From assembly GCA_964402115.1 (NCBI GenBank), contig CAYOBW010000187.1, forward strand, positions 1-14,042: a stretch of 14,042 bases of DNA, written 5' to 3'. Positions within the stretch are counted from its first letter, which is position 1. The number at the start of each line of letters is the position of its first letter. A program made the position numbers and the translations under genes. Below are positions 6,574-13,192 of the stretch, piece by piece. The notes below the pieces were generated by a model. It was not told the origin of the DNA. It saw only the letters and a list, made by a program, of their open reading frames with translations, and did not search any database. The stretch is from CAYOBW01 sp964402115 (GTDB lineage Bacteria > Verrucomicrobiota > Kiritimatiellia > UBA8416 > CAYOBW01).

Positions 6574-7173
6574 GTGAAGATGTTGTGCAGGAAGCTGAGA
6601 ATCAAGGCATTCACGCTGATCGAGTTGTTGGTCGTAATCGCGATTATCGGCATTCTGGCCGGCATGCTGCTGCCCGCTGTCGCCGCCGCTCGCGAACGCG
6701 CGCGCCGCGCCCGCTGCATGGCCAACCTGGCCGAGTTGGGCAAGTCCCTCAAGATGTACTCCATGGATCACGCCGAGCGTTTTCCAACCACGTTCCTCAA
6801 GGACACCATGGGCGATTACGCGCCGAACGCGCGTCTGTACGTCTGTCCGAGCGATAGCACGCGCAGTGCGACCAACACGCTGCAGAATATGATCGAGCGG
6901 CACTGCAGCTACAACCTCGTGACCAAGGACGACAAAGGGAATTATGTCACCGAGTCGACGTCTGCCAATTGCATGCATATGTGCGACAAGAATGGCACGG
7001 AGACGATGGTGAAGAACGGCGCAGGGGGCTGGGGCGGAAATCACGCTGGCAAGGGTGGCAACATCCTCTCGATCGACGGGTCGGTGCGCTGGGTGCAGAC
7101 CATCGATTGGGAGCAGCAGGGGTCCAATATCTACGGCTACGCCAGCTTCCCGCAGGAACTCAAGGAGTACTGA
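6574..7173 (+). CDS. Prepilin-type (pseudopilin-like) protein with C-terminal H-x-DG motif
   Basis: 199 residues from the GTG start. A short basic leader (MKMLCRKLRIKA) precedes FTLIELLVVIAIIGILAG, the class III prepilin signal with Glu at mature position 5. Cleavage falls between Ala12 and Phe13; Ala instead of Gly at -1 is frequent in PVC-group pseudopilins. After the helix comes RARCMANLAELGKSLKMYSMDHAERFP, the usual layout of the family, in which short peptides run as CxxNLxxLG and MYxxDxxxRFP. The C-terminus carries NHAGKGGNILSIDGSVRWV (156-174), matching the prepilin-associated H-X9-DG motif but with ten residues between His157 and Asp168. Five further Cys (48, 91, 111, 133, 137) could form disulfides. 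It has its own promoter and terminator, so it is monocistronic. Probable role: a minor pseudopilin or substrate of a type II/IV-like system, processed by the peptidase encoded at 11439-12329. Confidence 0.9.
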   Translation: MKMLCRKLRIKAFTLIELLVVIAIIGILAGMLLPAVAAARERARRARCMANLAELGKSLKMYSMDHAERFPTTFLKDTMGDYAPNARLYVCPSDSTRSATNTLQNMIERHCSYNLVTKDDKGNYVTESTSANCMHMCDKNGTETMVKNGAGGWGGNHAGKGGNILSIDGSVRWVQTIDWEQQGSNIYGYASFPQELKEY

Positions 7174-7202
7174 GACGTCGCGTTTGTTGTTTGAGTGATG
7201 GT

Positions 7203-7237
7203 GCGCCGGGAGCCCAAAAGGCTCCCGGCGCTTTTTT
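7203..7237 (+). terminator. Rho-independent terminator after the pseudopilin gene
   Basis: A perfect 12-bp GC-rich stem (GCGCCGGGAGCC / GGCTCCCGGCGC) with a five-base CAAAA loop is followed by six T. It lies 29 bases after the pseudopilin stop codon and isolates that gene from priA. Confidence 0.95.
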
Positions 7238-7273
7238 GTGGACACGTGGTTCGGTTGGTTTGGATGAAGCGCC

Positions 7274-9490
7274 ATGCCTGCGATTGCCCGAGTGCTGGCC
7301 GATGTTGCAGCCGATCGCGAGTTCGACTACGCCATTCCCGCGCACCTGCTGACCGATGTGCGAATCGGTTCCCGCGTGCGCGTGCCGTTCGGCCGTCGCG
7401 AGGCCATGGGCTATGTGGTCGGGTTGACCGATCGGTCGGAACGGCCGGACCTGAAGGAGATCGCAGGCGTTGAGGGTGGGCGCCCGTTTGTGGACGAGCG
7501 CATGCTGGAGCTGGTGCGCTGGATGGCGGCCTACTATTGCGCGCCCATCGAGCAGGCGCTGCGCACGGTGTTGCCGGGAGCGGTGCGCCGCACGGGGAAC
7601 CGTTTCCGCGAGCAGTTGACCGTGGCGCTGGCGCCGCCTCCGGACGCTGCTGCGCCCTCCGCCGCCGCGCTGCCGCGTGTGACACCGCGCCAGCAGGCCG
7701 TGCTGGACCTGCTGACCGCCGAGGGATCGCTGCCGCTGCAGGTCGTGCTCGCGCGCCTGGGTGGTTCGCCGGCGCCCGTTCAGGCCCTGGCACGGCATGG
7801 GCGCGTCACGCTCGCGCCGGCGGTTGTGCGGCGCGATCCGTTAGCCAACCGCCGCATCCTCCGCTCCGGGCCCCTGCCGCTGATGCCCGAGCAGGCCGCC
7901 GCGCTCGTCACGATCCGGCAGGCGATCGACACGCTGACACCCCGCGTGATTCTGCTGCACGGAGTGACCGGTAGCGGCAAGACGGAGGTCTACCTCCAGG
8001 CGCTGGCGCATGCGCTGCAGGCCGGGAAGGGCGCCATCGTCCTCGTGCCCGAGATCGCGCTGACGCCGCAGACGATCGAACGGTTTCTGGCGCGCTTCGG
8101 TCCCCGGATCGCCGTGCTGCATAGCCACCTCTCCGAGGGCGAGCGCCACGACGAGTGGCACCGGATTGCGGACGGGCAGGCGGACATCGTCATCGGCGCC
8201 CGCTCGGCCGTCTTCGCGCCCGTGGCGAATCTCGGGCTCATCGTGGTGGACGAGGAGCACGAGCCCAGCTACAAGCAGGAGGAGGCGCCGCGCTACCACG
8301 CGCGCGATGTCGCGGTCATGCGCGGCCACCGTCAGGGGTGCGCGGTCGTGCTCGGTTCGGCCACGCCCGCCCTCGAATCGTGGCACAACGCGCAGCGCGG
8401 CAAGTACGCGCTGGCGGTTCTCCCGCGCCGGGCCGACGACCGCCAGATGCCTGTGCTGCGCATCGTCGACATGCGCATCGAAGCCGCGCGCACCGGGCAC
8501 ATCAGCGTCTTCTCGCGCGATCTGCTGGAAGCCATCCGCGCCCGGCTCGACCGGGCCGAGCAGACCATCCTGTTCCTTAACCGGCGCGGGTTCGCGACCT
8601 CCCTGCTCTGCCCGAAGTGCGGGTTCGTCTCCTCGTGCAGCCAGTGCAGCGTGGCCCACACGTACCACCGCGCAGCCGAACGCCTCTGCTGTCACATCTG
8701 CGGCGGCAGCCTGCCCGTGCCCGCCCGCTGCCCGCAGTGTGCCGACCCCCAGTTCCGCTATGCGGGGTTCGGTACCCAGCGCGTCGAGGGCATCGTCCGC
8801 CGCTGCTTCCCCAAGGCCGCCGTGGAGCGGATGGATGCTGACACGACCACGCGCCGCGCCGCCTACGAGGAGATCTTCGGCGCATTCCGCACGGGTAAGG
8901 TGGACATCCTGATCGGCACGCAGATGATTGCCAAGGGGCTGCATTTCCCGAACGTGACGCTGGTGGGCGTCGTGAACGCCGATCTGAGCCTGCACATGCC
9001 GGACTTCCGCGCCGGCGAGCGGACGTTCCAGCTCCTCTCCCAGGTGGCGGGCCGGGCGGGTCGCGGCGATGTGTCCGGCGAGGTCATCGTCCAGACCTAC
9101 ACGCCCTGCGATCCGGCCATCCAGGCTGCGCGCCGGCAGGACTACGAGGGGTATTGCGACCAGGAACTGGAGGGGCGTCGCGAACTCAGCTACCCGCCCT
9201 TCTCCCACCTCGTGTGCGTGACCGCCTCGGCCGAGGAGGAGCAGGCCGTGGCCGATTGGCTGGCTGCGTTCGCGCAGGCGGTCCGTTCGCGCACGGAGTC
9301 GCGCGTCAGCGTGTCCGAAACGACGCCGGCCCCGCTGGCACGCGCCAAGGGCTTCTACCGCTACCAGATGCTGATGCGCTGCCCGTCCGTGGCCGCGATG
9401 ACCGGGCCGCTCCGCGAGGCCCTGCGCACGCACAAGCCCCCGGCGAAGGTGTCCGTCGCCGTGGACGTGGATGCGGTGAACCTGCTGTAG
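7274..9490 (+). CDS. priA: Primosomal protein N', replication-restart helicase PriA
   Basis: A 738-residue superfamily 2 DNA helicase that binds abandoned replication forks and reloads the replicative helicase. The N-terminal 3'-end-binding region (IARVLADVAADREFDYAIP) is followed by a winged-helix region, then the helicase core: Walker A GVTGSGKT (230-237), DEEH box (326-329), GSATPALES motif III and the later motifs IGTQMIAKGLHFP and QLLSQVAGRAGRG. Eight cysteines (446, 449, 455, 458, 473, 476, 486, 489) form the two zinc sites, with the same spacing as in E. coli PriA. Length agrees with the family (E. coli 732). The start at 7274 fits the conserved N-terminus, but the Shine-Dalgarno is weak (GGA only), and no clear promoter lies in the 36 bp after the preceding terminator. 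Its stop is 8 bp from that of the convergent PII gene. Confidence 0.97.
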   Translation: MPAIARVLADVAADREFDYAIPAHLLTDVRIGSRVRVPFGRREAMGYVVGLTDRSERPDLKEIAGVEGGRPFVDERMLELVRWMAAYYCAPIEQALRTVLPGAVRRTGNRFREQLTVALAPPPDAAAPSAAALPRVTPRQQAVLDLLTAEGSLPLQVVLARLGGSPAPVQALARHGRVTLAPAVVRRDPLANRRILRSGPLPLMPEQAAALVTIRQAIDTLTPRVILLHGVTGSGKTEVYLQALAHALQAGKGAIVLVPEIALTPQTIERFLARFGPRIAVLHSHLSEGERHDEWHRIADGQADIVIGARSAVFAPVANLGLIVVDEEHEPSYKQEEAPRYHARDVAVMRGHRQGCAVVLGSATPALESWHNAQRGKYALAVLPRRADDRQMPVLRIVDMRIEAARTGHISVFSRDLLEAIRARLDRAEQTILFLNRRGFATSLLCPKCGFVSSCSQCSVAHTYHRAAERLCCHICGGSLPVPARCPQCADPQFRYAGFGTQRVEGIVRRCFPKAAVERMDADTTTRRAAYEEIFGAFRTGKVDILIGTQMIAKGLHFPNVTLVGVVNADLSLHMPDFRAGERTFQLLSQVAGRAGRGDVSGEVIVQTYTPCDPAIQAARRQDYEGYCDQELEGRRELSYPPFSHLVCVTASAEEEQAVADWLAAFAQAVRSRTESRVSVSETTPAPLARAKGFYRYQMLMRCPSVAAMTGPLREALRTHKPPAKVSVAVDVDAVNLL

Positions 9491-9498
9491 CGTCCTGT

Positions 9499-9840
9499 CT
9501 ACCCGATGGCCGCGTGGCCGGTTTCACCCGTGCGGATGCGCACGCAGGCTTCGAGATCGAGGACGAAGATCTTACCGTCCCCGACCGCACCCGTGCGGGC
9601 GCCCGCCAGGATGGCATCGAGCGCCGGCTGGACGTAGGCGTCGTTCACCGCAATCTCGAGCTTGATCTTCTTCAGCAGGCTGCCCGCCTCCTTGTGGCTG
9701 CGGTAAACCTCGGCAATGCCCTTCTGCCGGCCGCGTCCCAGGACGCTCGACACCGTCACCAGGTGAATCTCCTTCTCCGTCAACAGGCGCAACACCTCGT
9801 CCAGACGATCGGGTTGAATCACGGCCACGATGTACTTCAT
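9499..9840 (-). CDS. glnK: PII nitrogen-regulatory protein lacking the Tyr51 uridylylation site
   Basis: A 113-residue PII signal protein, normally a trimer sensing 2-oxoglutarate and ATP/ADP and binding targets such as AmtB. Visible family features are the N-terminal strand MKYIVAVIQPDRLDEV, the T-loop GRGRQKGIAEVYRS (35-48), GAVGDGKIFV and the C-terminal RIRTGE. Gln39 and Lys58, which bind 2-oxoglutarate in other PII proteins, are kept. Aligned without gaps to E. coli GlnB, position 51 is Glu rather than the uridylylated Tyr, and position 49 is His rather than the Ser phosphorylated in cyanobacteria; Tyr46 is kept. It follows amtB by 17 bp with AAAGGG upstream of the ATG. The name glnK rests on that linkage; glnB would be equally fair by sequence. 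Confidence 0.95.
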   Translation of the reverse strand: MKYIVAVIQPDRLDEVLRLLTEKEIHLVTVSSVLGRGRQKGIAEVYRSHKEAGSLLKKIKLEIAVNDAYVQPALDAILAGARTGAVGDGKIFVLDLEACVRIRTGETGHAAIG

Positions 9841-9857
9841 GCGCACGCCCTTTCTGC

Positions 9858-11198
9858 TCAGTCGATAACCGTGTAACCGGCCTCGCGGTGTTGCGTCAAG
9901 TCGAGACCCACGCGCTCCTCGTGATCGGTCACGCGGAGACCGCTGACCAGGTCCACGAACTTGAACAGGACATACGACGCGCCGAACGAGTAGACCATCA
10001 CGATCAGGACGGCCTTGGTTTGAATCCAGAGCTGCATGGGGTTGCCGGCGAGCAGGCCGTCCACGCCGCCGGGGTTGGCGGTCTTCGTGGCCCAGATGCC
10101 TACCGCTATCGAGCCGAAGATGCCCGCGATGCCATGCACGCCGAACGCGTCGAGCGAGTCGTCGTACTTGATGCGCGCCTTGACCGCGGTCACGGCGATC
10201 CAGCACAGGATGCCGGCAACGAGCCCGATCCACACGGCGCCGGACAGCTCGACAAAACCCGCGGCCGGTGTGACCGCCGCCAGGCCGGCCACGACGCCGG
10301 TAATCATGCCGAGCGTGGTTGGCCGTCCGAACTTGATCCAATCCAGCACGCACCACGTGATGCCGGCGATGCAGCCGGCGATGTGCGTGGCCATGAACGC
10401 GTTCACGGCCACACCGTTCACCGCCAGGGCGCTGCCCGCATTGAAGCCGAACCAGCCGAACCACAGCAGGGCGGCGCCGAGCACGGCCAGCGGCAGGTTG
10501 TGCGGCGGCGAGATGGAGCTGGGGAACCCCTGCCGCGGGCCGAGGACCAACGCCGCGGCCAGGGCCGCCATGCCGGCGTTAATGTGTACGACGATACCGC
10601 CCGCGAAGTCCACGGCGCCCATGCCGCCGAGCGCGCCGAGGAACCCGCCGGCGCCCCAGACCCAGTGAGCCACCGGGTCATAGACAAACGTCGCCCAGAG
10701 GAGGCTGAACAGGCAGAACGAAGAGAAGCGGATGCGTTCCACAAAGGCGCCAATGATCAGGCCGGGCGTGATGGCCGCGAACATCATCTGGAAGAGCGCG
10801 AACACCTTGTGCGGGACCGTCGCCGCATAGGCCGAGGGCTCCAGACCGACGCCGCGCAAACCGAACCAGTCGAGCTTGCCGAAGAAACCTCCGACACTCG
10901 GCCCGAAGGAGAGCGAATACCCTACCATGACCCACTGGACACTGATCAGGCAGAGCACCATGAAGCACTGCATGAGAATCGAGAGGATGTTCTTCTTGCG
11001 CACCAACCCGCCGTAGAAGAGTGCCAACCCGGGCGTCATCAGCATGACCAGCGCGGTTGCCAGCAGCACCCAAAGCGTGTCTACGGCACTGACAGTAACG
11101 GGCGCCGCCGGTACGGCGGTCTCACCCTGCGCCCACACCGGACTGGCTCCCAGAATCCCTGCCAGACAGACCCCTAGCCCGACCACCCATCGTCTCAT
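9858..11198 (-). CDS. amtB: Ammonium transporter AmtB
   Basis: 446 residues. A cleavable signal peptide (about 1-23, ending VWAQ) is followed by some 11 membrane helices, as in AmtB. The conserved channel residues are present: the twin histidines H205 (GIVVHINAGM) and H355 (AFGVHGIAGIFG), Asp197 in VDFAGG, Trp181 in HWVWGAGG, Phe136 in ALFQMMFA, and the WFGWFGFNAGS and FYGGLVRKKN signatures. The ATG at 11198 is chosen because it opens the signal peptide and has AGGCAGGGG upstream; an in-frame ATG at 11234 would place 12 unconserved residues ahead of it. The PII gene follows, the usual partner that plugs the channel when nitrogen is plentiful, though here it lies downstream rather than upstream as in the common glnK-amtB order. 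A sigma54-like promoter lies just upstream. Confidence 0.97.
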   Translation of the reverse strand: MRRWVVGLGVCLAGILGASPVWAQGETAVPAAPVTVSAVDTLWVLLATALVMLMTPGLALFYGGLVRKKNILSILMQCFMVLCLISVQWVMVGYSLSFGPSVGGFFGKLDWFGLRGVGLEPSAYAATVPHKVFALFQMMFAAITPGLIIGAFVERIRFSSFCLFSLLWATFVYDPVAHWVWGAGGFLGALGGMGAVDFAGGIVVHINAGMAALAAALVLGPRQGFPSSISPPHNLPLAVLGAALLWFGWFGFNAGSALAVNGVAVNAFMATHIAGCIAGITWCVLDWIKFGRPTTLGMITGVVAGLAAVTPAAGFVELSGAVWIGLVAGILCWIAVTAVKARIKYDDSLDAFGVHGIAGIFGSIAVGIWATKTANPGGVDGLLAGNPMQLWIQTKAVLIVMVYSFGASYVLFKFVDLVSGLRVTDHEERVGLDLTQHREAGYTVID

Positions 11199-11237
11199 GC
11201 TGCCCCTGCCTTTCGAAGTGGTTAACCGAGACATACA

Positions 11238-11254
11238 GGCAGTAACCGTGCCAA
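11238..11254 (-). promoter_or_regulatory. Sigma54-like promoter of amtB-PII
   Basis: Minus strand TTGGCACGGTTACTGCC matches the -24/-12 pattern TGGCACG-N4-TTGC, with CTGC in place of TTGC in the -12 element and correct spacing between the GG and GC pairs. Transcription would start near 11226, giving a leader of about 28 bases. Sigma54 control of amtB/glnK by NtrC-type activators is well known in other bacteria; here it is inferred from the site. Confidence 0.65.
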
Positions 11255-11354
11255 GAGAGCAGAGGGCGCGCGAATGCCTGGCTAATGCGCTTGACGGCAG
11301 ATATTTACGCTTTGATCGGGATGCCGGCTGATCGCGCGGACGTGGCTACAATAG

Positions 11355-11381
11355 TGTAATCGAGACGGTTTTTGGATTACA
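11355..11381. promoter_or_regulatory. Perfect 7-bp dyad, candidate activator site
   Basis: TGTAATC and GATTACA form a perfect inverted repeat separated by 13 bp (20 bp centre to centre, about two helical turns). It lies roughly 100-125 bp upstream of the -24 box of the sigma54-like amtB promoter, a usual place for an enhancer. It does not match the classical NtrC consensus (GCAC-N7-GTGC type), so the bound protein is unknown. The rest of the 240-bp gap (11199-11438) shows no gene and no clear terminator for pilD. Confidence 0.4.
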
Positions 11382-11438
11382 TCCATGTGCCAAACAGCCA
11401 TGCAGGAATGCGTGACGCTGGCCCACAGGAACGTCCGA

Positions 11439-12329
11439 TCACATGGCAGCCAGACTGGGGCGGAAGAGGTTGAGATACCCTTCCCAGAGCACGGGTCCCC
11501 AGAGGATCCAGAGGACGGCGGCGAGCGCGAGGTAAGGGCCGTAGGGAATGCGGCTCTGCATCTCCTTGCGGCCGGTCAGCACCAGCGTGATGCCGACCAC
11601 GGAGCCGAGCAGCGACGACACGAGAATGGTGAAGAAGATCGCCTTGAGGCCGAGGAAGGCTCCGATCGCGCCCAGCAGTTTGACGTCGCCGAAGCCCATG
11701 GCGTCCTTCTTGAAGGCGAGCTTGCCGAGGATGGCAGCGCCCCAGAGCACGCCGCTGCCCGCGAGGACCCCCAGGGCGGCTTCGAACAGGCCGCCGCTGC
11801 GGGTGCTCTCGCCGTGCAGCGCGGGCGCGGCAGCGCTAAACAGCAGCCCGGCGGCAATGCCGCCCAGCGACACGCGGTCGGGGATGATGAGGTGCTCGAA
11901 ATCGACGAAGGTGGCGACCACGAGGCCGCCGATAACCAGCCAGTAGGCAGCCACGAGCTGCCAGTCGGTCACCGGCGCCAGGCCCAGCAGCCGCGGGCCG
12001 GCGCGGAAGTCGAACTTCAGCCAGACCAGCGCGAACAACACGGCCACGAGCAGCTCCACGAGCACGTAGCGGGCCGTGATCGCCGCCCCGCAGAACCGGC
12101 ATTTCCCGCGCAGCATGAACCAGCTCAGCAGCGGGATGTTGAGGTACCACGGGATCTGGTGCTTGCACGCCGGGCAGAACGAGCGGCTCGGGTTGCCGAG
12201 GCCGATATCGCGCGGGATGCGGTAGATGCAGACGTTCAGAAAGCTGCCGATGCAGGCCCCGAAGACGGCCCAGAGCAGGGTAAACGCCGTGTACCAGAAA
12301 GCCGCCTGTTGCGCCTTGGTTTCCATCAT
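11439..12329 (-). CDS. pilD: Prepilin peptidase (A24 family, leader peptidase/N-methyltransferase)
   Basis: A 296-residue polytopic inner-membrane aspartic protease that cleaves prepilin leaders and methylates the new N-terminus. The N-terminal domain has GSFLNVCIYRIP (28-39) and two zinc-type pairs, CPAC (52-55) and CRFC (77-80), framing the cytoplasmic methylase region. The catalytic aspartates are D143 in VDFEHLIIPD and D215 in the GFGD motif (212-215), followed by IPYGPYLALA (261-270). Length is normal for the bifunctional form. The ATG at 12329 overlaps the aroE stop (ATGA); a second ATG follows directly at 12326. Placement behind leuA and aroE is a transcription convenience rather than a pathway link; its likely substrate in this window is the pseudopilin at 6574-7173. 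Confidence 0.96.
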   Translation of the reverse strand: MMETKAQQAAFWYTAFTLLWAVFGACIGSFLNVCIYRIPRDIGLGNPSRSFCPACKHQIPWYLNIPLLSWFMLRGKCRFCGAAITARYVLVELLVAVLFALVWLKFDFRAGPRLLGLAPVTDWQLVAAYWLVIGGLVVATFVDFEHLIIPDRVSLGGIAAGLLFSAAAPALHGESTRSGGLFEAALGVLAGSGVLWGAAILGKLAFKKDAMGFGDVKLLGAIGAFLGLKAIFFTILVSSLLGSVVGITLVLTGRKEMQSRIPYGPYLALAAVLWILWGPVLWEGYLNLFRPSLAAM

Positions 12330-13192
12330 GGCCGTTTTCCGTAGACCTCCGCTTCCAGCGCCGTGCGCATGGCCTCCACGGCCGCCGCCTGCCCCGTCCA
12401 GATCGTGAAGGCCCAGGCGCCCTGGTGCAGCAGCATGCCGAGCCCGTTCGCCGCCCTTGCGCCCGCCTGCCGCGCGCAGCGCATGAAGGCCGTTTCGGGA
12501 TACATGTATATCAGGTCATACGCCTGCTGTCCCGGTCGAAATGCGGCCGCCGGCAGCGGCGAAGCTTCGTCCGGCCGCATGCCCACGGGCGTCGCCTGCA
12601 CGACAAGGTCGGCGGCCTGCGCGGCGGCCACGCACGCCGGCGCCGGCGCCGCGCGCACCTCCACGCCCGGACATAGCGCGGCGACCTCGGCGCACACGCG
12701 CGCCGGGCGCGCCGGGTCGGCATCCGCCACCGTGACGCGGGCCGCGCCCGCGGCGGCGCAGGTGATGGCGACGGTCCGCCCCGCGCCGCCTGTCCCCAGC
12801 ACGAACACGCTCCGCCCCGCGACGGGCGCCCCGAAGGCCTCCTCCACGGCGCGCAGGAAGCCCTGGCCGTCCGTGTTGTGGCCGCGCGGCCCCTCCGGCG
12901 TGAAGGCCACGGTGTTCACCGCGCCGACGCGGCGGGCGGACTCATCCAGCGCCGGCAGGCCCCGGAAGGCCACCTCCTTCAGCGGCACGGTCAGGTTGAC
13001 CCCGCCGAACCCCATGTCCGCCATCGCCGGCAACACCTGCAGCAACCGGTCGGGATGCACGTCGAACGCCAGGTAAATGGCATCCAATCCCAGGGCCCGG
13101 AAGGCCGCATTGTGCATCACCGGCGACAGCGTGTGCCCGATCGGATGGCCCAGCACCGCGTAGGGCCGCGTGTGTCCGCTCAATCCCTTCAC
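12326..13192 (-). CDS. aroE: Shikimate dehydrogenase
   Basis: 288 residues; reduces 3-dehydroshikimate to shikimate in the aromatic amino acid pathway. Motifs in order: LGHPIGHTLSPVMHNAAF (14-31) for substrate binding, NLTVPLKE with catalytic Lys72, GAVNT (90-94), NTDGQGF with catalytic Asp108, glycine-rich nucleotide loop GTGGAGRT (133-140), and NGLGMLLHQGAWAF (249-262). After the second strand of the nucleotide fold the sequence is VTVADADPAR (153-162) instead of the NRTxxR/K motif that binds the NADP phosphate, so NAD use is possible. I choose the GTG at 13192: it overlaps the leuA stop (GTGA), has GGGGA seven bases upstream and starts right at the conserved domain. An ATG at 13261 in the same frame would overlap leuA by 73 bp and add 23 unconserved residues. 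Confidence 0.95.
   Translation of the reverse strand: MKGLSGHTRPYAVLGHPIGHTLSPVMHNAAFRALGLDAIYLAFDVHPDRLLQVLPAMADMGFGGVNLTVPLKEVAFRGLPALDESARRVGAVNTVAFTPEGPRGHNTDGQGFLRAVEEAFGAPVAGRSVFVLGTGGAGRTVAITCAAAGAARVTVADADPARPARVCAEVAALCPGVEVRAAPAPACVAAAQAADLVVQATPVGMRPDEASPLPAAAFRPGQQAYDLIYMYPETAFMRCARQAGARAANGLGMLLHQGAWAFTIWTGQAAAVEAMRTALEAEVYGKRP

Noticed and set aside
7841..9433. A 530-codon open frame on the minus strand opposite priA
   Set aside because: The plus strand carries the complete PriA motif set, and the antisense product resembles no family.
9888..11177. A 429-codon open frame on the plus strand opposite amtB
   Set aside because: Shadow of AmtB codons; the translation is His/Arg/Glu-rich with no recognisable fold or start signals.
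11291..11361. Rightward sigma70 promoter using TTGACG (11291) or TACAAT (11347)
   Set aside because: The two boxes are too far apart to pair, neither has a good partner at 16-18 bp, and nothing on the plus strand downstream is a credible gene.
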